DNA of 64,000 nucleotides from contig NZ_FQUQ01000002.1 of the NCBI RefSeq assembly GCF_900129215.1, forward strand, positions 682,001 to 746,000, given 5' to 3'. The notes below the pieces were generated by a model, which saw only the letters and a list, made by a program, of their open reading frames with translations, did not search any database and was not told the DNA's origin. The first letter of the stretch is position 1, and every line of letters starts with the position of its first letter. The DNA is from Pedobacter caeni. GTDB lineage: Bacteria; Bacteroidota; Bacteroidia; Sphingobacteriales; Sphingobacteriaceae. Positions 36,637 to 45,151 of this stretch are shown here, one piece after another. The position numbers and the translations under genes are program-made.

Positions 36637-38744
36637 TATCTTCTGCTTCTGCTGCCCGAGCGAGGTAATTTCCTGGCTCCGGCAAGTGTTTCAATCGCTT
36701 TGAAAGCCAGTTCTTCCATATGGGTAACCATATTTGCTGCCAGCTGACCGCGTTGCTTAATCAGTGATTTATCAGGTTCGATGTAGAATACAGGAAGTGT
36801 GGTATCCCAATCCTGTTCATTGCCACTGATTTGCGCGATATGGACCTCCTTGTAAGTAAACAGTGCATTGTTGCGTTCTGTCTCCACAATAAAGGGATAG
36901 CCATTTTTTGCATCCGCATTTTTATCTCTGAGGAAACCCAGTGCGTACCAGAATTCTACCATTTGTACAAAGCTGTTGATTCCTCTGGCATAGTTCATTT
37001 GTTCGCCTGGGGGCACATGAGTAGCTGCTTGTCCCTTTGCAGTAAATTCACCAACAAGGACATCCCATGGGCTTTGAGGTGGCCACCAATAACTGTAATA
37101 ACTCGGTGGAAGAGGCGCGCTGCCATCAGGAGTCGTTATCTTATTCACATTGGTATCAGTGAAGTTGATGTATTGAACTGTACACTGGAAGAAATCTGCC
37201 TGCCATGGACATGCCATACGTTTGGTCAGGTCGCCAGGCTCGCAGCCCCCACCTTCGCATTCATCTCTTGAAGGGGTTAAACCATGTTCTTTATACCAGT
37301 TTTCATCCTTGTATTGCTGGATGACATAAGGTGCAGCATAGACGATCGGATTTTGCAGGCTCCAGGTCACTTCTATGCCCGGACACATCGGAAGCCCGAC
37401 GCAATTGCCTACACTTGCTGCATCTAAAGGATGTACAGGATGGGGGGTATAGTCAAGGTTGTTGTCGAAATTACCTTCGGCCCATTGAGCGAGAAAAAAC
37501 AGCTGTGTTTCATCCAATGCCATGAATTTCATGATATTGGTATTGCTTACGGAATTACTGCCGGAGTTGAGGGGCATCATTGGAAACTGCTTTCCTGTTT
37601 CATCAGTTGTAAACAGTTGCTCCTGAGGATAAGGTATTCCTGTACTTCCTTCAACAGGTGGCTGTGTATCGTTTTGCCTGAAGAGGGCATAGAAATTCTG
37701 CCTGTTGGTTTTGTTTTCGGGAGAAGGATCGGCATAATCGAATGGCCCGTTAACTGCCGCCTGCATGGGTTGTACATTGGATACCCACTGGTACCTTCCC
37801 ATACGGTCAATAATAGGGAAAATGTCACGATAGTAATTTGGCTTAAACTGTGGCTGCCAGGCACCATTGCTATACATTTTAGGGGCCAGATTGAAATTCC
37901 TGACACCGACATCAAACATGGTATCACTAAGATTCGAAATGTTCACGATTTCAGGAGCAAAATCAGGTGAACCTACAATGACCCATGCCGATAAACTTAC
38001 AGGTGCAGTGCCATTATTAAAGGTTACGGTACAATAAACCGGGCCATCAGAAATGTCATCATGCCAGGTATTGGAACCACCGTAACTGGTTAAAGGTTCA
38101 TTGCCTCCGGCGCAACCTGAACCGCCTAAAACAATCAGACGGCCGGCTTCATCCGTCCATAAGGCACCCAGTGTTTTTACCGCAGTACCATATTTTACAG
38201 TAGGGGATGGAAAATGGGCGTGATATCCTGCCGGTACATTTAGCGCATCAAAATCAATGGACAGGTTCCTTCCGGAGATGGTACGTGGACCAGGATCAAC
38301 AATTAGTTCCCGGCGCAGAGGTTCAGTGATCACATCAGGGTTTCGGAATTTGACACCCTGATTTTTATAACTGTTGCCCTGACCATACAACAGGTTGCCC
38401 TGAAGTTCAGAATATTGATACCAGGCCGCTTTTTTATTGGCCAGGTGTACTGTCCATTCAATAGATGCTACTCCGGGTGAATCCAGGGTGAGCTCATCTA
38501 CTCCGTTTTCCTGGAAAACTTTAAATAACTGGCCCTGCCTTTTAATCCGGCCGGCATCATCTTTGAATTTTACGATTGGACCTTTGCCGTCTCCATTAAA
38601 TGGAAGACCACCAATGCGGTCTGGCGACAAACATATGTTAGCAGGGTTAGTGGGAGAAACAACGATCGGTGGACCTGTTTCTGGGCTGAGGGGGCTGTTG
38701 CCTAGACGGGCAACCCCAACAGAGGGATGAATCTGTAGTGACAT
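36636..38744 (-). CDS. LodA/GoxA-family CTQ-dependent amino acid oxidase
   Basis: 702-residue quinoprotein oxidase that would deaminate an amino acid (lysine, glycine or similar) and release hydrogen peroxide. It opens with IHPSVGVARLGNSP, a family hallmark. CPWQADFFQC places Asp517 and Cys521 four apart, with Lys535 fourteen on, the spacing I recall for Asp512, Cys516 and Lys530 in Marinomonas LodA. Trp599 in MVEFWYALGFL is then the likely partner in the cysteine tryptophylquinone. Cys454 (LPMCPG) corresponds to another active-site cysteine. There is no signal peptide. Substrate among LodA-like groups is uncertain. The maturase gene follows at once. Confidence 0.9.
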   Translation of the reverse strand: MSLQIHPSVGVARLGNSPLSPETGPPIVVSPTNPANICLSPDRIGGLPFNGDGKGPIVKFKDDAGRIKRQGQLFKVFQENGVDELTLDSPGVASIEWTVHLANKKAAWYQYSELQGNLLYGQGNSYKNQGVKFRNPDVITEPLRRELIVDPGPRTISGRNLSIDFDALNVPAGYHAHFPSPTVKYGTAVKTLGALWTDEAGRLIVLGGSGCAGGNEPLTSYGGSNTWHDDISDGPVYCTVTFNNGTAPVSLSAWVIVGSPDFAPEIVNISNLSDTMFDVGVRNFNLAPKMYSNGAWQPQFKPNYYRDIFPIIDRMGRYQWVSNVQPMQAAVNGPFDYADPSPENKTNRQNFYALFRQNDTQPPVEGSTGIPYPQEQLFTTDETGKQFPMMPLNSGSNSVSNTNIMKFMALDETQLFFLAQWAEGNFDNNLDYTPHPVHPLDAASVGNCVGLPMCPGIEVTWSLQNPIVYAAPYVIQQYKDENWYKEHGLTPSRDECEGGGCEPGDLTKRMACPWQADFFQCTVQYINFTDTNVNKITTPDGSAPLPPSYYSYWWPPQSPWDVLVGEFTAKGQAATHVPPGEQMNYARGINSFVQMVEFWYALGFLRDKNADAKNGYPFIVETERNNALFTYKEVHIAQISGNEQDWDTTLPVFYIEPDKSLIKQRGQLAANMVTHMEELAFKAIETLAGARKLPRSGSRSRR

Positions 38745-38943
38745 GCTTTTTTATTTAGCGTTAACAATAGGAATTATCACTAAAATTAAGCTTCCGTTGT
38801 TTAGTCTTTTAGCGTACAAATACGCTGTTTCTAAAACAGGTACTTTTACCCGTTTAAATGGCTGCTCAGAAAAACAGCAGAAAAATATTTTACCTTTAAT
38901 ACTAAGATGAAGGATAAAACTCCTTTACACCTTTAAGCAGAAC

Positions 38944-39477
38944 ATGGAGTTAAGAGAAGAAATCGAACCTAAGCTGGAGATCGCGGAAAAACGCTTTCCT
39001 GAAATATTGAATTTAATTATGGAGTTCAGTGAATTCCTTGATGAAAATGGTGATGAAGATGGTCAGGAATATCAAAACCTGACCAGAAAGCTCCATTTGT
39101 TAACCAATAAGGAGATTTCTAAATTTAATATCCACGAGTATTATGAGGAAGAAGGGGCTGAAGTTTTGGCATTTAGAATCGGTTTGCCTGATCCGGTTAA
39201 ATCAGATCAGGTTTCAAAAGAGGAACTCCTGGAAATTGTCAGCCGGTTGAGGAATTTTGAAGAGCCCGCGGAAGGGGATGAAAGTTTTGCAACACAATTT
39301 AAGTATCATTTGGACGATTATTACCATCAATTTCTGGAATTAAACTTTAAAAGGTATCGTTTCCAGCTTTTCAACAGACAGAAAGATGCAAATGGAAATT
39401 ATTTCGATTATTCTGTAGAAGAGATCGCTGAAAAGATAGGAGCAGGAAATGGACCAACGTTGAAGGAACGAAAATAA
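38944..39477 (+). CDS. Hypothetical acidic helical protein
   Basis: 177 residues, rich in Glu and Asp, with helical segments (PKLEIAEKRFPEILNLIMEFSEFLDEN, SKEELLEIVSRLRNF, YHLDDYYHQFLELNFKRYRF). No family recognised and no signal. It is preceded by the 199-base region that also carries the LodA-like promoter, in the divergent direction, and its stop abuts the stop of the convergent lipoprotein gene. Size and composition resemble immunity-type proteins, but that is only a resemblance. Confidence 0.65.
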   Translation: MELREEIEPKLEIAEKRFPEILNLIMEFSEFLDENGDEDGQEYQNLTRKLHLLTNKEISKFNIHEYYEEEGAEVLAFRIGLPDPVKSDQVSKEELLEIVSRLRNFEEPAEGDESFATQFKYHLDDYYHQFLELNFKRYRFQLFNRQKDANGNYFDYSVEEIAEKIGAGNGPTLKERK

Positions 39478-40299
39478 CTACTGGTCTGATTTGATGAAGA
39501 TGAGTTTGTAGTAATCAGTTTCGGCAAGTCTATAAGTATGGGTAAAGGGAGTTCCTTTGAGTTCGATCTGTACCTTGTCCGGAGCGATAAATCTCCATTT
39601 TCCTGTGGTTTCAAGGCTGTCTCTTTCTTTGGTTTTTGTTGCGGAGCTGCTTCCGTATTGCTGAACCGATTTATAGTCAATAAGATGACTGGCTTTAAAG
39701 CTCAGTTGTATAGACTGTCGAATGATCCCCTCAGGAAGATTATGACGGTTACCAGGATAGTTGTCAGTTAATCCGTACCAGGTATTATAAAATGTCTGGC
39801 ACTTTCCGGTTTTACATTGTTTCTGAAAATCACTTCTGATCAGGTAGAGCGTATCTGCGTTTTTGGTAACTGCAACATTCCATGTTTTTTCCTGTAATAA
39901 TGCGGCAATGTCAAGCTGCTGATCCAGCCTTTTAAGGAATATGGTATCTATGTTGTACTTCGCCCCCCTGGAGCTTCCGCCACCATGGGGATTGAACAGG
40001 TAAATTTCATCGGATTCAAATCCCTCTTTTTCAATCCTTTCATTCACTCTTAAAGGAGGTGCTTCCATGATCATCATTTCCGAGAGTAAGAATTTATTGT
40101 ACCTCCGTTCAGATAAACGGAATGTGCCATCTTTTGAAGTAAGCGTTTCACCGACCTTGCAGTTTTCTACCGGATGGTGGTTGTAATCCAGAATGGTCCC
40201 CCGGATTTCGGGTCTTGCCAGCCTTGAAATACAGGACGACAAAAACAGGAGGGATATAGAGATCAGTACAATGCTGAACCTGGTGTTTTTTGATGTCAT
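39478..40299 (-). CDS. Lipoprotein with carboxypeptidase-like regulatory domain
   Basis: About 273 residues from MTSKNTRF (40299). A lipoprotein signal ends at LSSCISR. Residues about 25-60 (IRGTILDYNHHPVENCKVGETLTSKDGTFRLS) form a beta-sandwich regulatory-like domain. The rest is unfamiliar and includes a Gly/Ser turn (HGGGSSRG) and a beta-rich C-terminus (WRFIAPDKVQIELKGTPFTHTYRLAETDYYKLIF). Probably surface or periplasmic. An earlier ATG at 40329 is possible. Confidence 0.7.
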   Translation of the reverse strand: MTSKNTRFSIVLISISLLFLSSCISRLARPEIRGTILDYNHHPVENCKVGETLTSKDGTFRLSERRYNKFLLSEMMIMEAPPLRVNERIEKEGFESDEIYLFNPHGGGSSRGAKYNIDTIFLKRLDQQLDIAALLQEKTWNVAVTKNADTLYLIRSDFQKQCKTGKCQTFYNTWYGLTDNYPGNRHNLPEGIIRQSIQLSFKASHLIDYKSVQQYGSSSATKTKERDSLETTGKWRFIAPDKVQIELKGTPFTHTYRLAETDYYKLIFIKSDQ

Positions 40300-40802
40300 T
40301 TGATCAGGATTTGATATTTGAGTAGACATTTAATGAATGCCAATATAAATTGAATTTCCATAGGGTTGGTATTATTGTTTTACAGATGTTGTCTTGTTTT
40401 CTGTAGTATTTGAATTGATATTGACTCTTTTTTTTGAAGCGATACACCGCTGATCTTATAGACATAGGAATGTATGTTATTGGTGGATGGTTCTTTTTGC
40501 AAATTATGAACAAATAAAATATGTTTTTTTGAATTTAATATTTAACTTTATGATTAGTTATAGTCACAACCACGTTGTGAATTTAACTTATTGAATTTAA
40601 TCAGGGATGAATTAAATTTAGTTAATTTGTGATACGGGGGGCAGCTGATTACTGCCTACCCGTTATTATCTGTCTCTTCTTTGGATCTTGTTGCTCCTGC
40701 ACATGGTATCCATCTCCACAAAAAAATCCTTTGTCTTCGCTTTTTTGGTGATAAGCATCTGTCGCAGGCAGTACGAAGTTCAGTTATAAAAAAGATTATC
40801 TT

Positions 40803-40816
40803 GGAATGTTTATTCC
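40803..40816. promoter_or_regulatory. TetR operator, copy 1 (GGAATGTTTATTCC)
   Basis: Half-sites GGAAT and ATTCC separated by four bases. The same palindrome, as its exact reverse complement, occurs at 41436-41449 before the efflux gene. This copy sits just before the TetR promoter -7 box, where binding would block transcription. Confidence 0.75.
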
Positions 40817-40824
40817 ATTTTTCG

Positions 40825-40832
40825 TAAGTTTG
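40825..40832 (+). promoter_or_regulatory. TetR gene -7 promoter box TAAGTTTG
   Basis: Exact TAnnTTTG match 22 bases before the TetR start; TTG at 40801 could serve as the -33 element, with the operator between them. Confidence 0.6.
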
Positions 40833-40854
40833 CAATTCCAAATCAGTTAATTAT

Positions 40855-41412
40855 ATGAATAAGAAGGAGCAGATCTTAACGGCAACATTGAAGTTAATCG
40901 TACAAAAAGGCATCGAGTCAACGCCTATGTCGGAAATAGCCAAAGCAGCTGATACGGGTATGGGAGCTATTTATAACCATTTTCCTAATAAAGAATCCTT
41001 AGTCAGTGAGCTGTATTTCTATTTAAAGGCCAAAGAATCGGCTATTATTATGCAAGGTTATGATCCTTCTTTGTCTGTTAAACAACGATTTGTTTACCTA
41101 TGGAAAAGGATGATCGGATATTTTATGGCTGAGCCTATGGACTTTATGTTTCTCGAACAGTTTTATTATTCTCCTGCTATAGACCCAAAAGCAAAACACG
41201 AAGGGAGTTTGTATGTCAGTGTGCTTGATTCGGTGTATCTGGACGGACAGGCTCAGCAAATTATAAAAGAGGGGAATGTGAAAGAATGGATTGGTTTTAC
41301 CAGCGGATCCCTGGTTTCTCTCGTTAAACTGCACCATAGCGATTACATTAGCCTGCAGGAAGACAGTATTGAACGTTACATCCAGGCTGCCTGGGATGCC
41401 ATCAGAAGCTAA
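40855..41412 (+). CDS. TetR-family transcriptional repressor
   Basis: 185 residues. The N-terminal helix-turn-helix is clear (KKEQILTATLKLIVQKGIESTPMSEIAKAADTGMGAIYNHFPNKESLV); the rest is a helical ligand domain (AKESAIIMQGYDPSLSVKQRFVYLWKRMIGYF, then FLEQFYYSPAID). An operator overlaps its own promoter and another lies before the next gene, an MFS exporter, so it should repress itself and the exporter until a ligand binds. Confidence 0.93.
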   Translation: MNKKEQILTATLKLIVQKGIESTPMSEIAKAADTGMGAIYNHFPNKESLVSELYFYLKAKESAIIMQGYDPSLSVKQRFVYLWKRMIGYFMAEPMDFMFLEQFYYSPAIDPKAKHEGSLYVSVLDSVYLDGQAQQIIKEGNVKEWIGFTSGSLVSLVKLHHSDYISLQEDSIERYIQAAWDAIRS

Positions 41413-41435
41413 GCTCAATTTTTAAGAAAAAAAAC

Positions 41436-41449
41436 GGAATAAACATTCC
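41436..41449. promoter_or_regulatory. TetR operator, copy 2 (GGAATAAACATTCC)
   Basis: Reverse complement of the site at 40803-40816, located 27 bases before the MFS gene start. Immediately beyond it is CCACCTTGGTGG, a second short palindrome. Confidence 0.75.
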
Positions 41450-41475
41450 ACCTTGGTGGTTTGACATGGATAACT

Positions 41476-42654
41476 ATGATGAAAAATAAAATCGCTTACC
41501 TGGGCTGTCTCAGCCTGATCGGAATGATCACTACAGAATTTGGTGTAATCGGAATCCTTCCACAAATAGCGGCTCATTATCAGATCAGTATTGATCAGGC
41601 GGGCATGTTATTGAGTGCTTATGCGATGGTTGTTGCACTTGCAGGTCCTTTCATGACGATGTTTGCTTCTGGTGTGAACAGGAAAACGTTAATGGCCGTA
41701 ACCATGGCTATATTTTTGCTTACGGGGATCGTCTCGGCTCTGGCACCTCCGTTTTGGTTATTGATGACCGTAAGGGTGTTACCTGCCTTTCTCCATCCTG
41801 TATTGGTTTCTACGGCTGTAGCTGCGGCGACAAATACCGCGGAGCAGAAAGAAGCACATCAAATGATGGCCATTGTAATAGGTGGAATCGGCATTGCAAC
41901 CATTACAACCGTTCCATTTGCTACTTACCTGGCGGGAGCTTTTAACAATTGGCAGGCATCCTTTATTTTGCAGGCGGCAATTAGTCTGATCGTGTTGGTC
42001 TTGATCCTGTTGCTCTTGCCCTCTTTGCCGGTTGGGGAGAGAAAGTCTTACCGGTCGCAATTGATGATCCTGAAAAAGCCTGCTTTTATCACCACTGCGT
42101 TGTTCTCCTTCCTGATGATCGGAGCCATTTTTAGCACTTATAGCTATTTTGCGGATTACCTGAGTAAGGTGAATGGAATGGAGGAAAAAACCATCAGCCT
42201 GATGCTGTTGTTGTTCGGTTTAACCGGTATTGCAGGTAATTTTATTGCCGGGAAACTACTGACTAAACACATCACCGGGACGACCTTAATCTTTTTATGT
42301 GGGCTGATTGCGGTTTCTGTATTGCTTTATTTTTCAGGACCAATGTCTGCTTTAACTGTGCTTTTAATTGCAGTATGGGGCTTTTTACAAACGCCTTGTT
42401 TTTTAACTGCTCAGGCATATATGATCGAAATGGCACCGGAAGCACCGGAATTTGCGAATAGCATTTCCATTTCCTTTGGGAATCTTGGAATAAGTGTGGG
42501 TACAATTATCGGGGGCTTATCCATCGCCTCCAATGGGGTACAAAGCACTCCTCTGGTGATGCTCGCTTTTGCGGGAGCAGCATTGATGATGATGTTCGTC
42601 AAAAGTAAACTGGCTTCCCCCGATGTGGTTTCAGGTATTCAAAAAGAACAGTAA
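41476..42654 (+). CDS. MFS efflux transporter (DHA1, AraJ/YdhP-like)
   Basis: About 392 residues and 12 helices. Segments KIAYLGCLSLIGMITTEFGVIGILPQIAAHY, LSAYAMVVALAGPFMTMFA and FLHPVLVSTAVAAATNTAEQ are characteristic of the arabinose-efflux/AraJ group of drug exporters. The start is taken at the ATG at 41476 (the next ATG at 41479 is also possible); the frame extends to a TTG at 41461. Control by the upstream TetR protein is supported by the paired operators. Substrate unknown. Confidence 0.9.
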   Translation: MMKNKIAYLGCLSLIGMITTEFGVIGILPQIAAHYQISIDQAGMLLSAYAMVVALAGPFMTMFASGVNRKTLMAVTMAIFLLTGIVSALAPPFWLLMTVRVLPAFLHPVLVSTAVAAATNTAEQKEAHQMMAIVIGGIGIATITTVPFATYLAGAFNNWQASFILQAAISLIVLVLILLLLPSLPVGERKSYRSQLMILKKPAFITTALFSFLMIGAIFSTYSYFADYLSKVNGMEEKTISLMLLLFGLTGIAGNFIAGKLLTKHITGTTLIFLCGLIAVSVLLYFSGPMSALTVLLIAVWGFLQTPCFLTAQAYMIEMAPEAPEFANSISISFGNLGISVGTIIGGLSIASNGVQSTPLVMLAFAGAALMMMFVKSKLASPDVVSGIQKEQ

Positions 42655-42668
42655 ACCCTGGTTTGCAT

Positions 42669-43178
42669 TTATAACTTTATTTCAAACAAACAGGCTGGCG
42701 CATGGTGGTAATGATCGGGAAGGCCTTTCGTATCTTTTAAGTCAAACATCCCTAAAAAGCTGAAACCGGAATTCGTGTAATGTGTGATTAATCCAGTATT
42801 ATTTCCGAGGGTATCCAGCCTTACAAAGGCTTTACCCTGATCTTTCGCGTATGATTTAGCCCATGTTACAATTAAGAAGACGAAATTCTTACCTCTGAAA
42901 TCAGGATTTGTTGCGATCCGATGGATGTAAATGGCGGGATCAGCATTGCGGGGCCCCCAGATTTGCTCATCGCTAAAGGTTGTTGCCCAGATGCAGGCAA
43001 TTTCTCCGTCGATCATCAGCTTCCATTGTCTGTTTTCGGCAATTTCAGTCTCCACGAGCTCCTGCTCAAATTCTGGCCATACCACTACGGTTTCTTTGGA
43101 TCTCTGGTAGGCTGAAGCTATTCTGTAAAGCCTGAATATTTCCGGAATGTCTGCCGGACTGCAATTTTCTATTTTCAT
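42669..43178 (-). CDS. GNAT-family N-acetyltransferase
   Basis: 169 residues from MKIENCSPADIPEIFRLY (43178); an earlier ATG at 43223 gives an unlikely extension. The acetyl-CoA fold shows in WKLMIDGEIACIWATTF, IYIHRIATNPDFRGKNFVFLIVTWAKSYAKDQGKAFVRLDT and YTNSGFSFLGMFDLKD. Substrate unknown. It is convergent with the MFS gene and divergent from tonB. Confidence 0.85.
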   Translation of the reverse strand: MKIENCSPADIPEIFRLYRIASAYQRSKETVVVWPEFEQELVETEIAENRQWKLMIDGEIACIWATTFSDEQIWGPRNADPAIYIHRIATNPDFRGKNFVFLIVTWAKSYAKDQGKAFVRLDTLGNNTGLITHYTNSGFSFLGMFDLKDTKGLPDHYHHAPACLFEIKL

Positions 43179-43387
43179 TTCATCTCTTTTCTGAATACCT
43201 AAAGATCGGAAATTTAAAAACATGATAAAATCCGAAACTTGCGCAGTAGTTAGATGAAAGGCGCTTCAGGTTCTGATATAAAGAAATATTTATTGACCTT
43301 ATGGAAAGCTGATGGAACGGGCATCCATATTATAAATGAGCGGGAAGCGATTTTATAGTATGGTGTTAACTTCTAAATTTTAAAGCA

Positions 43388-44215
43388 ATGTTAGGTTCAA
43401 AAATCGATTTATTTGGCAATGAGTGGCTTGATGTAGTATTTGATCAGAAAAACAAAACTTATGGAGCATACGCGCTTCGCAGGCAGAGTGGTTCTGATAC
43501 CACTAAAGCACTCCTTATCGCAGGAACACTTTTTATCCTGTTTTTTTTATCTCCTAAAATCATCAGCCTGATCAAAGGAAATGAGGTGATAGATGATCCC
43601 GGAAACACGACAACTGTTGTTGCTGTTGCGCCGCCACCGGCAATAGATAAAAAAATTCTCCCTCCGGTTAAAATAGAGCCCCCTAAATCAAAGGTGTCAA
43701 CGGTGAAGTTCACAGTTCCGATAGTGGTTGATAACCCTGCTATAGAGGACCCGGTAATGCTCAAAGATCTTGTCAATGCAGATCCGGGACAGAAGAAAAT
43801 AGCAGGTGATGAGGAGGATGGGCAAATCGTCATCACCGGACAAACCGGAGAAGGACTGAAACAGGCGAAGATTATTGAGGATGATAATAATGTATATGGT
43901 GTATTTACACCACTGGAAGTCCAACCGGTTTTCCCTGGTGGAATGGATAAATTTTATAACTATCTGTCGAAATCGATCAGGTATCCTGCCATGGCTCAGG
44001 AAATCGGACTGCAAGGTAAAGTGTTTGTATCTTTTATCATTGAAAAAAACGGAGCATTGAGTGACATTAAAGTAGAAAAAAAACTAGGTTCCGGTACGGA
44101 TGAAGAAGCCATCAGGGTATTGACTGCAAGCCCAAAGTGGATCCCTGGAATCCAGAACGGTAAACCTGTTAGGGTAAGGTATAATATTCCAATTAGTTTT
44201 TCATTGGGTCAATAA
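43388..44215 (+). CDS. Energy transducer TonB family protein
   Basis: 275 residues. A short cytoplasmic start with the Bacteroidota pattern WLDVVFDQKNKTYGAYALRR leads into one helix (ALLIAGTLFILFFLSP), a Pro/Lys-rich periplasmic spacer (AVAPPPAIDKKILPPVKIEPPKSK) and the TonB C-terminal domain (VFPGGMDKFYNYLSKSIRYP, LQGKVFVSFIIEKNGALSDI, VRYNIPISFSLG). It should energise TonB-dependent receptors such as SusC; no ExbB or ExbD is nearby. A strong terminator follows. Confidence 0.93.
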   Translation: MLGSKIDLFGNEWLDVVFDQKNKTYGAYALRRQSGSDTTKALLIAGTLFILFFLSPKIISLIKGNEVIDDPGNTTTVVAVAPPPAIDKKILPPVKIEPPKSKVSTVKFTVPIVVDNPAIEDPVMLKDLVNADPGQKKIAGDEEDGQIVITGQTGEGLKQAKIIEDDNNVYGVFTPLEVQPVFPGGMDKFYNYLSKSIRYPAMAQEIGLQGKVFVSFIIEKNGALSDIKVEKKLGSGTDEEAIRVLTASPKWIPGIQNGKPVRVRYNIPISFSLGQ

Positions 44216-44232
44216 AAAAGCTATTAGAAGAG

Positions 44233-44270
44233 AAAGGGGCATCATTTGATAAGATGGTGCCCCTTTTTTT
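44233..44270 (+). terminator. Rho-independent terminator of the TonB gene
   Basis: AAAGGGGCATCAT pairs with ATGGTGCCCCTTT (one G-T pair) over an 8-base loop, then a T-run, 18 bases past the tonB stop. Confidence 0.9.
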
Positions 44271-44326
44271 ATGAAATCCCCATATATTTGAACTCAGTGA
44301 CTGCTTGTTAAGCAGAAGGGCTCATC

Positions 44327-44941
44327 ATGGATTGGTTTAAAAAAGGAACATTTATAGCATATACGGAGCAACTAAAGAAAGCTTTTCCAGCTTTTTTGCA
44401 TCATGATCTTGAACACGTTCTGGATATTTTACCCTTGGGCGTAAATAAGATACAACTCCATACAGCTGAAGTTTGTACGATTGACGATCTATTCCATACC
44501 AGTACTCTGGTAGTTTGTCATAAACAGGAACTTTTGACGATTCCTTACCGGATTTATTTTAATGAACCGGTCCGGGGAAAAGAAGCTGAACTCAGCCCTG
44601 CTCAAACAGCAATTCTAAACTGTATTTACCTGAGACATCACGATGGGTACGTACGGCAAAGGAGAATGAAACAGCTTCTGGATTATCCTGAAGATTGGAT
44701 CATCCCATTTACTTTTCAGCTCCTGGGCGACTATGTTCTTGAAATCTTACAGGTATTGGATCAGCATGCGAACGATAAAAATATACCTCAGTACAAAAAC
44801 TTTGTCCTGGAAAACCAGTTAAACTACCAGCAGACAGAAAGCCGGATGGTCAGTTACTGGAATGAATACTACAGAAGATCCAGATTTACTGAGCTAAAGA
44901 ACTATCCTGGCCGGAAGATTTTTGACCGCATAATGGGATGA
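44327..44941 (+). CDS. Hypothetical protein
   Basis: 204 residues, no signal peptide, family not recognised. It mixes beta strands at the start (VNKIQLHTAEVCTID, ELLTIPYRIYFNEP) with helices (LSPAQTAILNCIYLRHHDGYVRQRRMKQLL, PFTFQLLGDYVLEILQVLDQHA). It is rich in Tyr and His. The pattern recalls proteins that accompany immunity clusters, but nothing specific supports it. Confidence 0.65.
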   Translation: MDWFKKGTFIAYTEQLKKAFPAFLHHDLEHVLDILPLGVNKIQLHTAEVCTIDDLFHTSTLVVCHKQELLTIPYRIYFNEPVRGKEAELSPAQTAILNCIYLRHHDGYVRQRRMKQLLDYPEDWIIPFTFQLLGDYVLEILQVLDQHANDKNIPQYKNFVLENQLNYQQTESRMVSYWNEYYRRSRFTELKNYPGRKIFDRIMG

Positions 44942-44956
44942 CGATGGCTGATGGTT

Positions 44957-45142
44957 TTAGGATGGATTGTCATTAGTTTGAGCAACCTGATCCGGGCTGA
45001 TGCCATTGTCGTCCAATGCTTTATTGTAACCTAAAGAATGTTTAATTCCTCCCCAGGCAGTCAACATTAAAATGATGTCTTCGTCTTTTAAGGGACCATT
45101 TACCTGATTTTTACAATAATCTAAAAATTCCTGTTCTGTCAT
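44957..45142 (-). CDS. Small hypothetical protein
   Basis: 61 residues (EQEFLDYCKNQVNGPLKDED, then MLTAWGGIKHSLG), family unknown. It is the 3' neighbour of the AraC gene on the same strand with the start 9 bases after that gene's stop, so co-transcription is likely. Sequence is plausible for a short acidic protein with one helix pair. Confidence 0.5.
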   Translation of the reverse strand: MTEQEFLDYCKNQVNGPLKDEDIILMLTAWGGIKHSLGYNKALDDNGISPDQVAQTNDNPS

Positions 45143-45151
45143 GCTGCAAAA

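Larger units (their letters stand above)
40330..40854. other. Gene-poor intergenic stretch with small palindrome
   Basis: 525 bases without a convincing gene. Features seen are AT-rich runs, the palindrome TCACAACCACGTTGTGA (40564-40580, 7-base arms), and, at its right end, the TetR operator and promoter. A short minus-strand frame at 40656-40841 has no homologue that I recognise. Confidence 0.5.

Noticed and set aside
40656..40841. Minus-strand 61-codon frame and an overlapping frame ending in ITGRQ
   Set aside because: No recognisable family or start signal, Cys/Arg-rich composition, and it overlaps the TetR promoter and operator.
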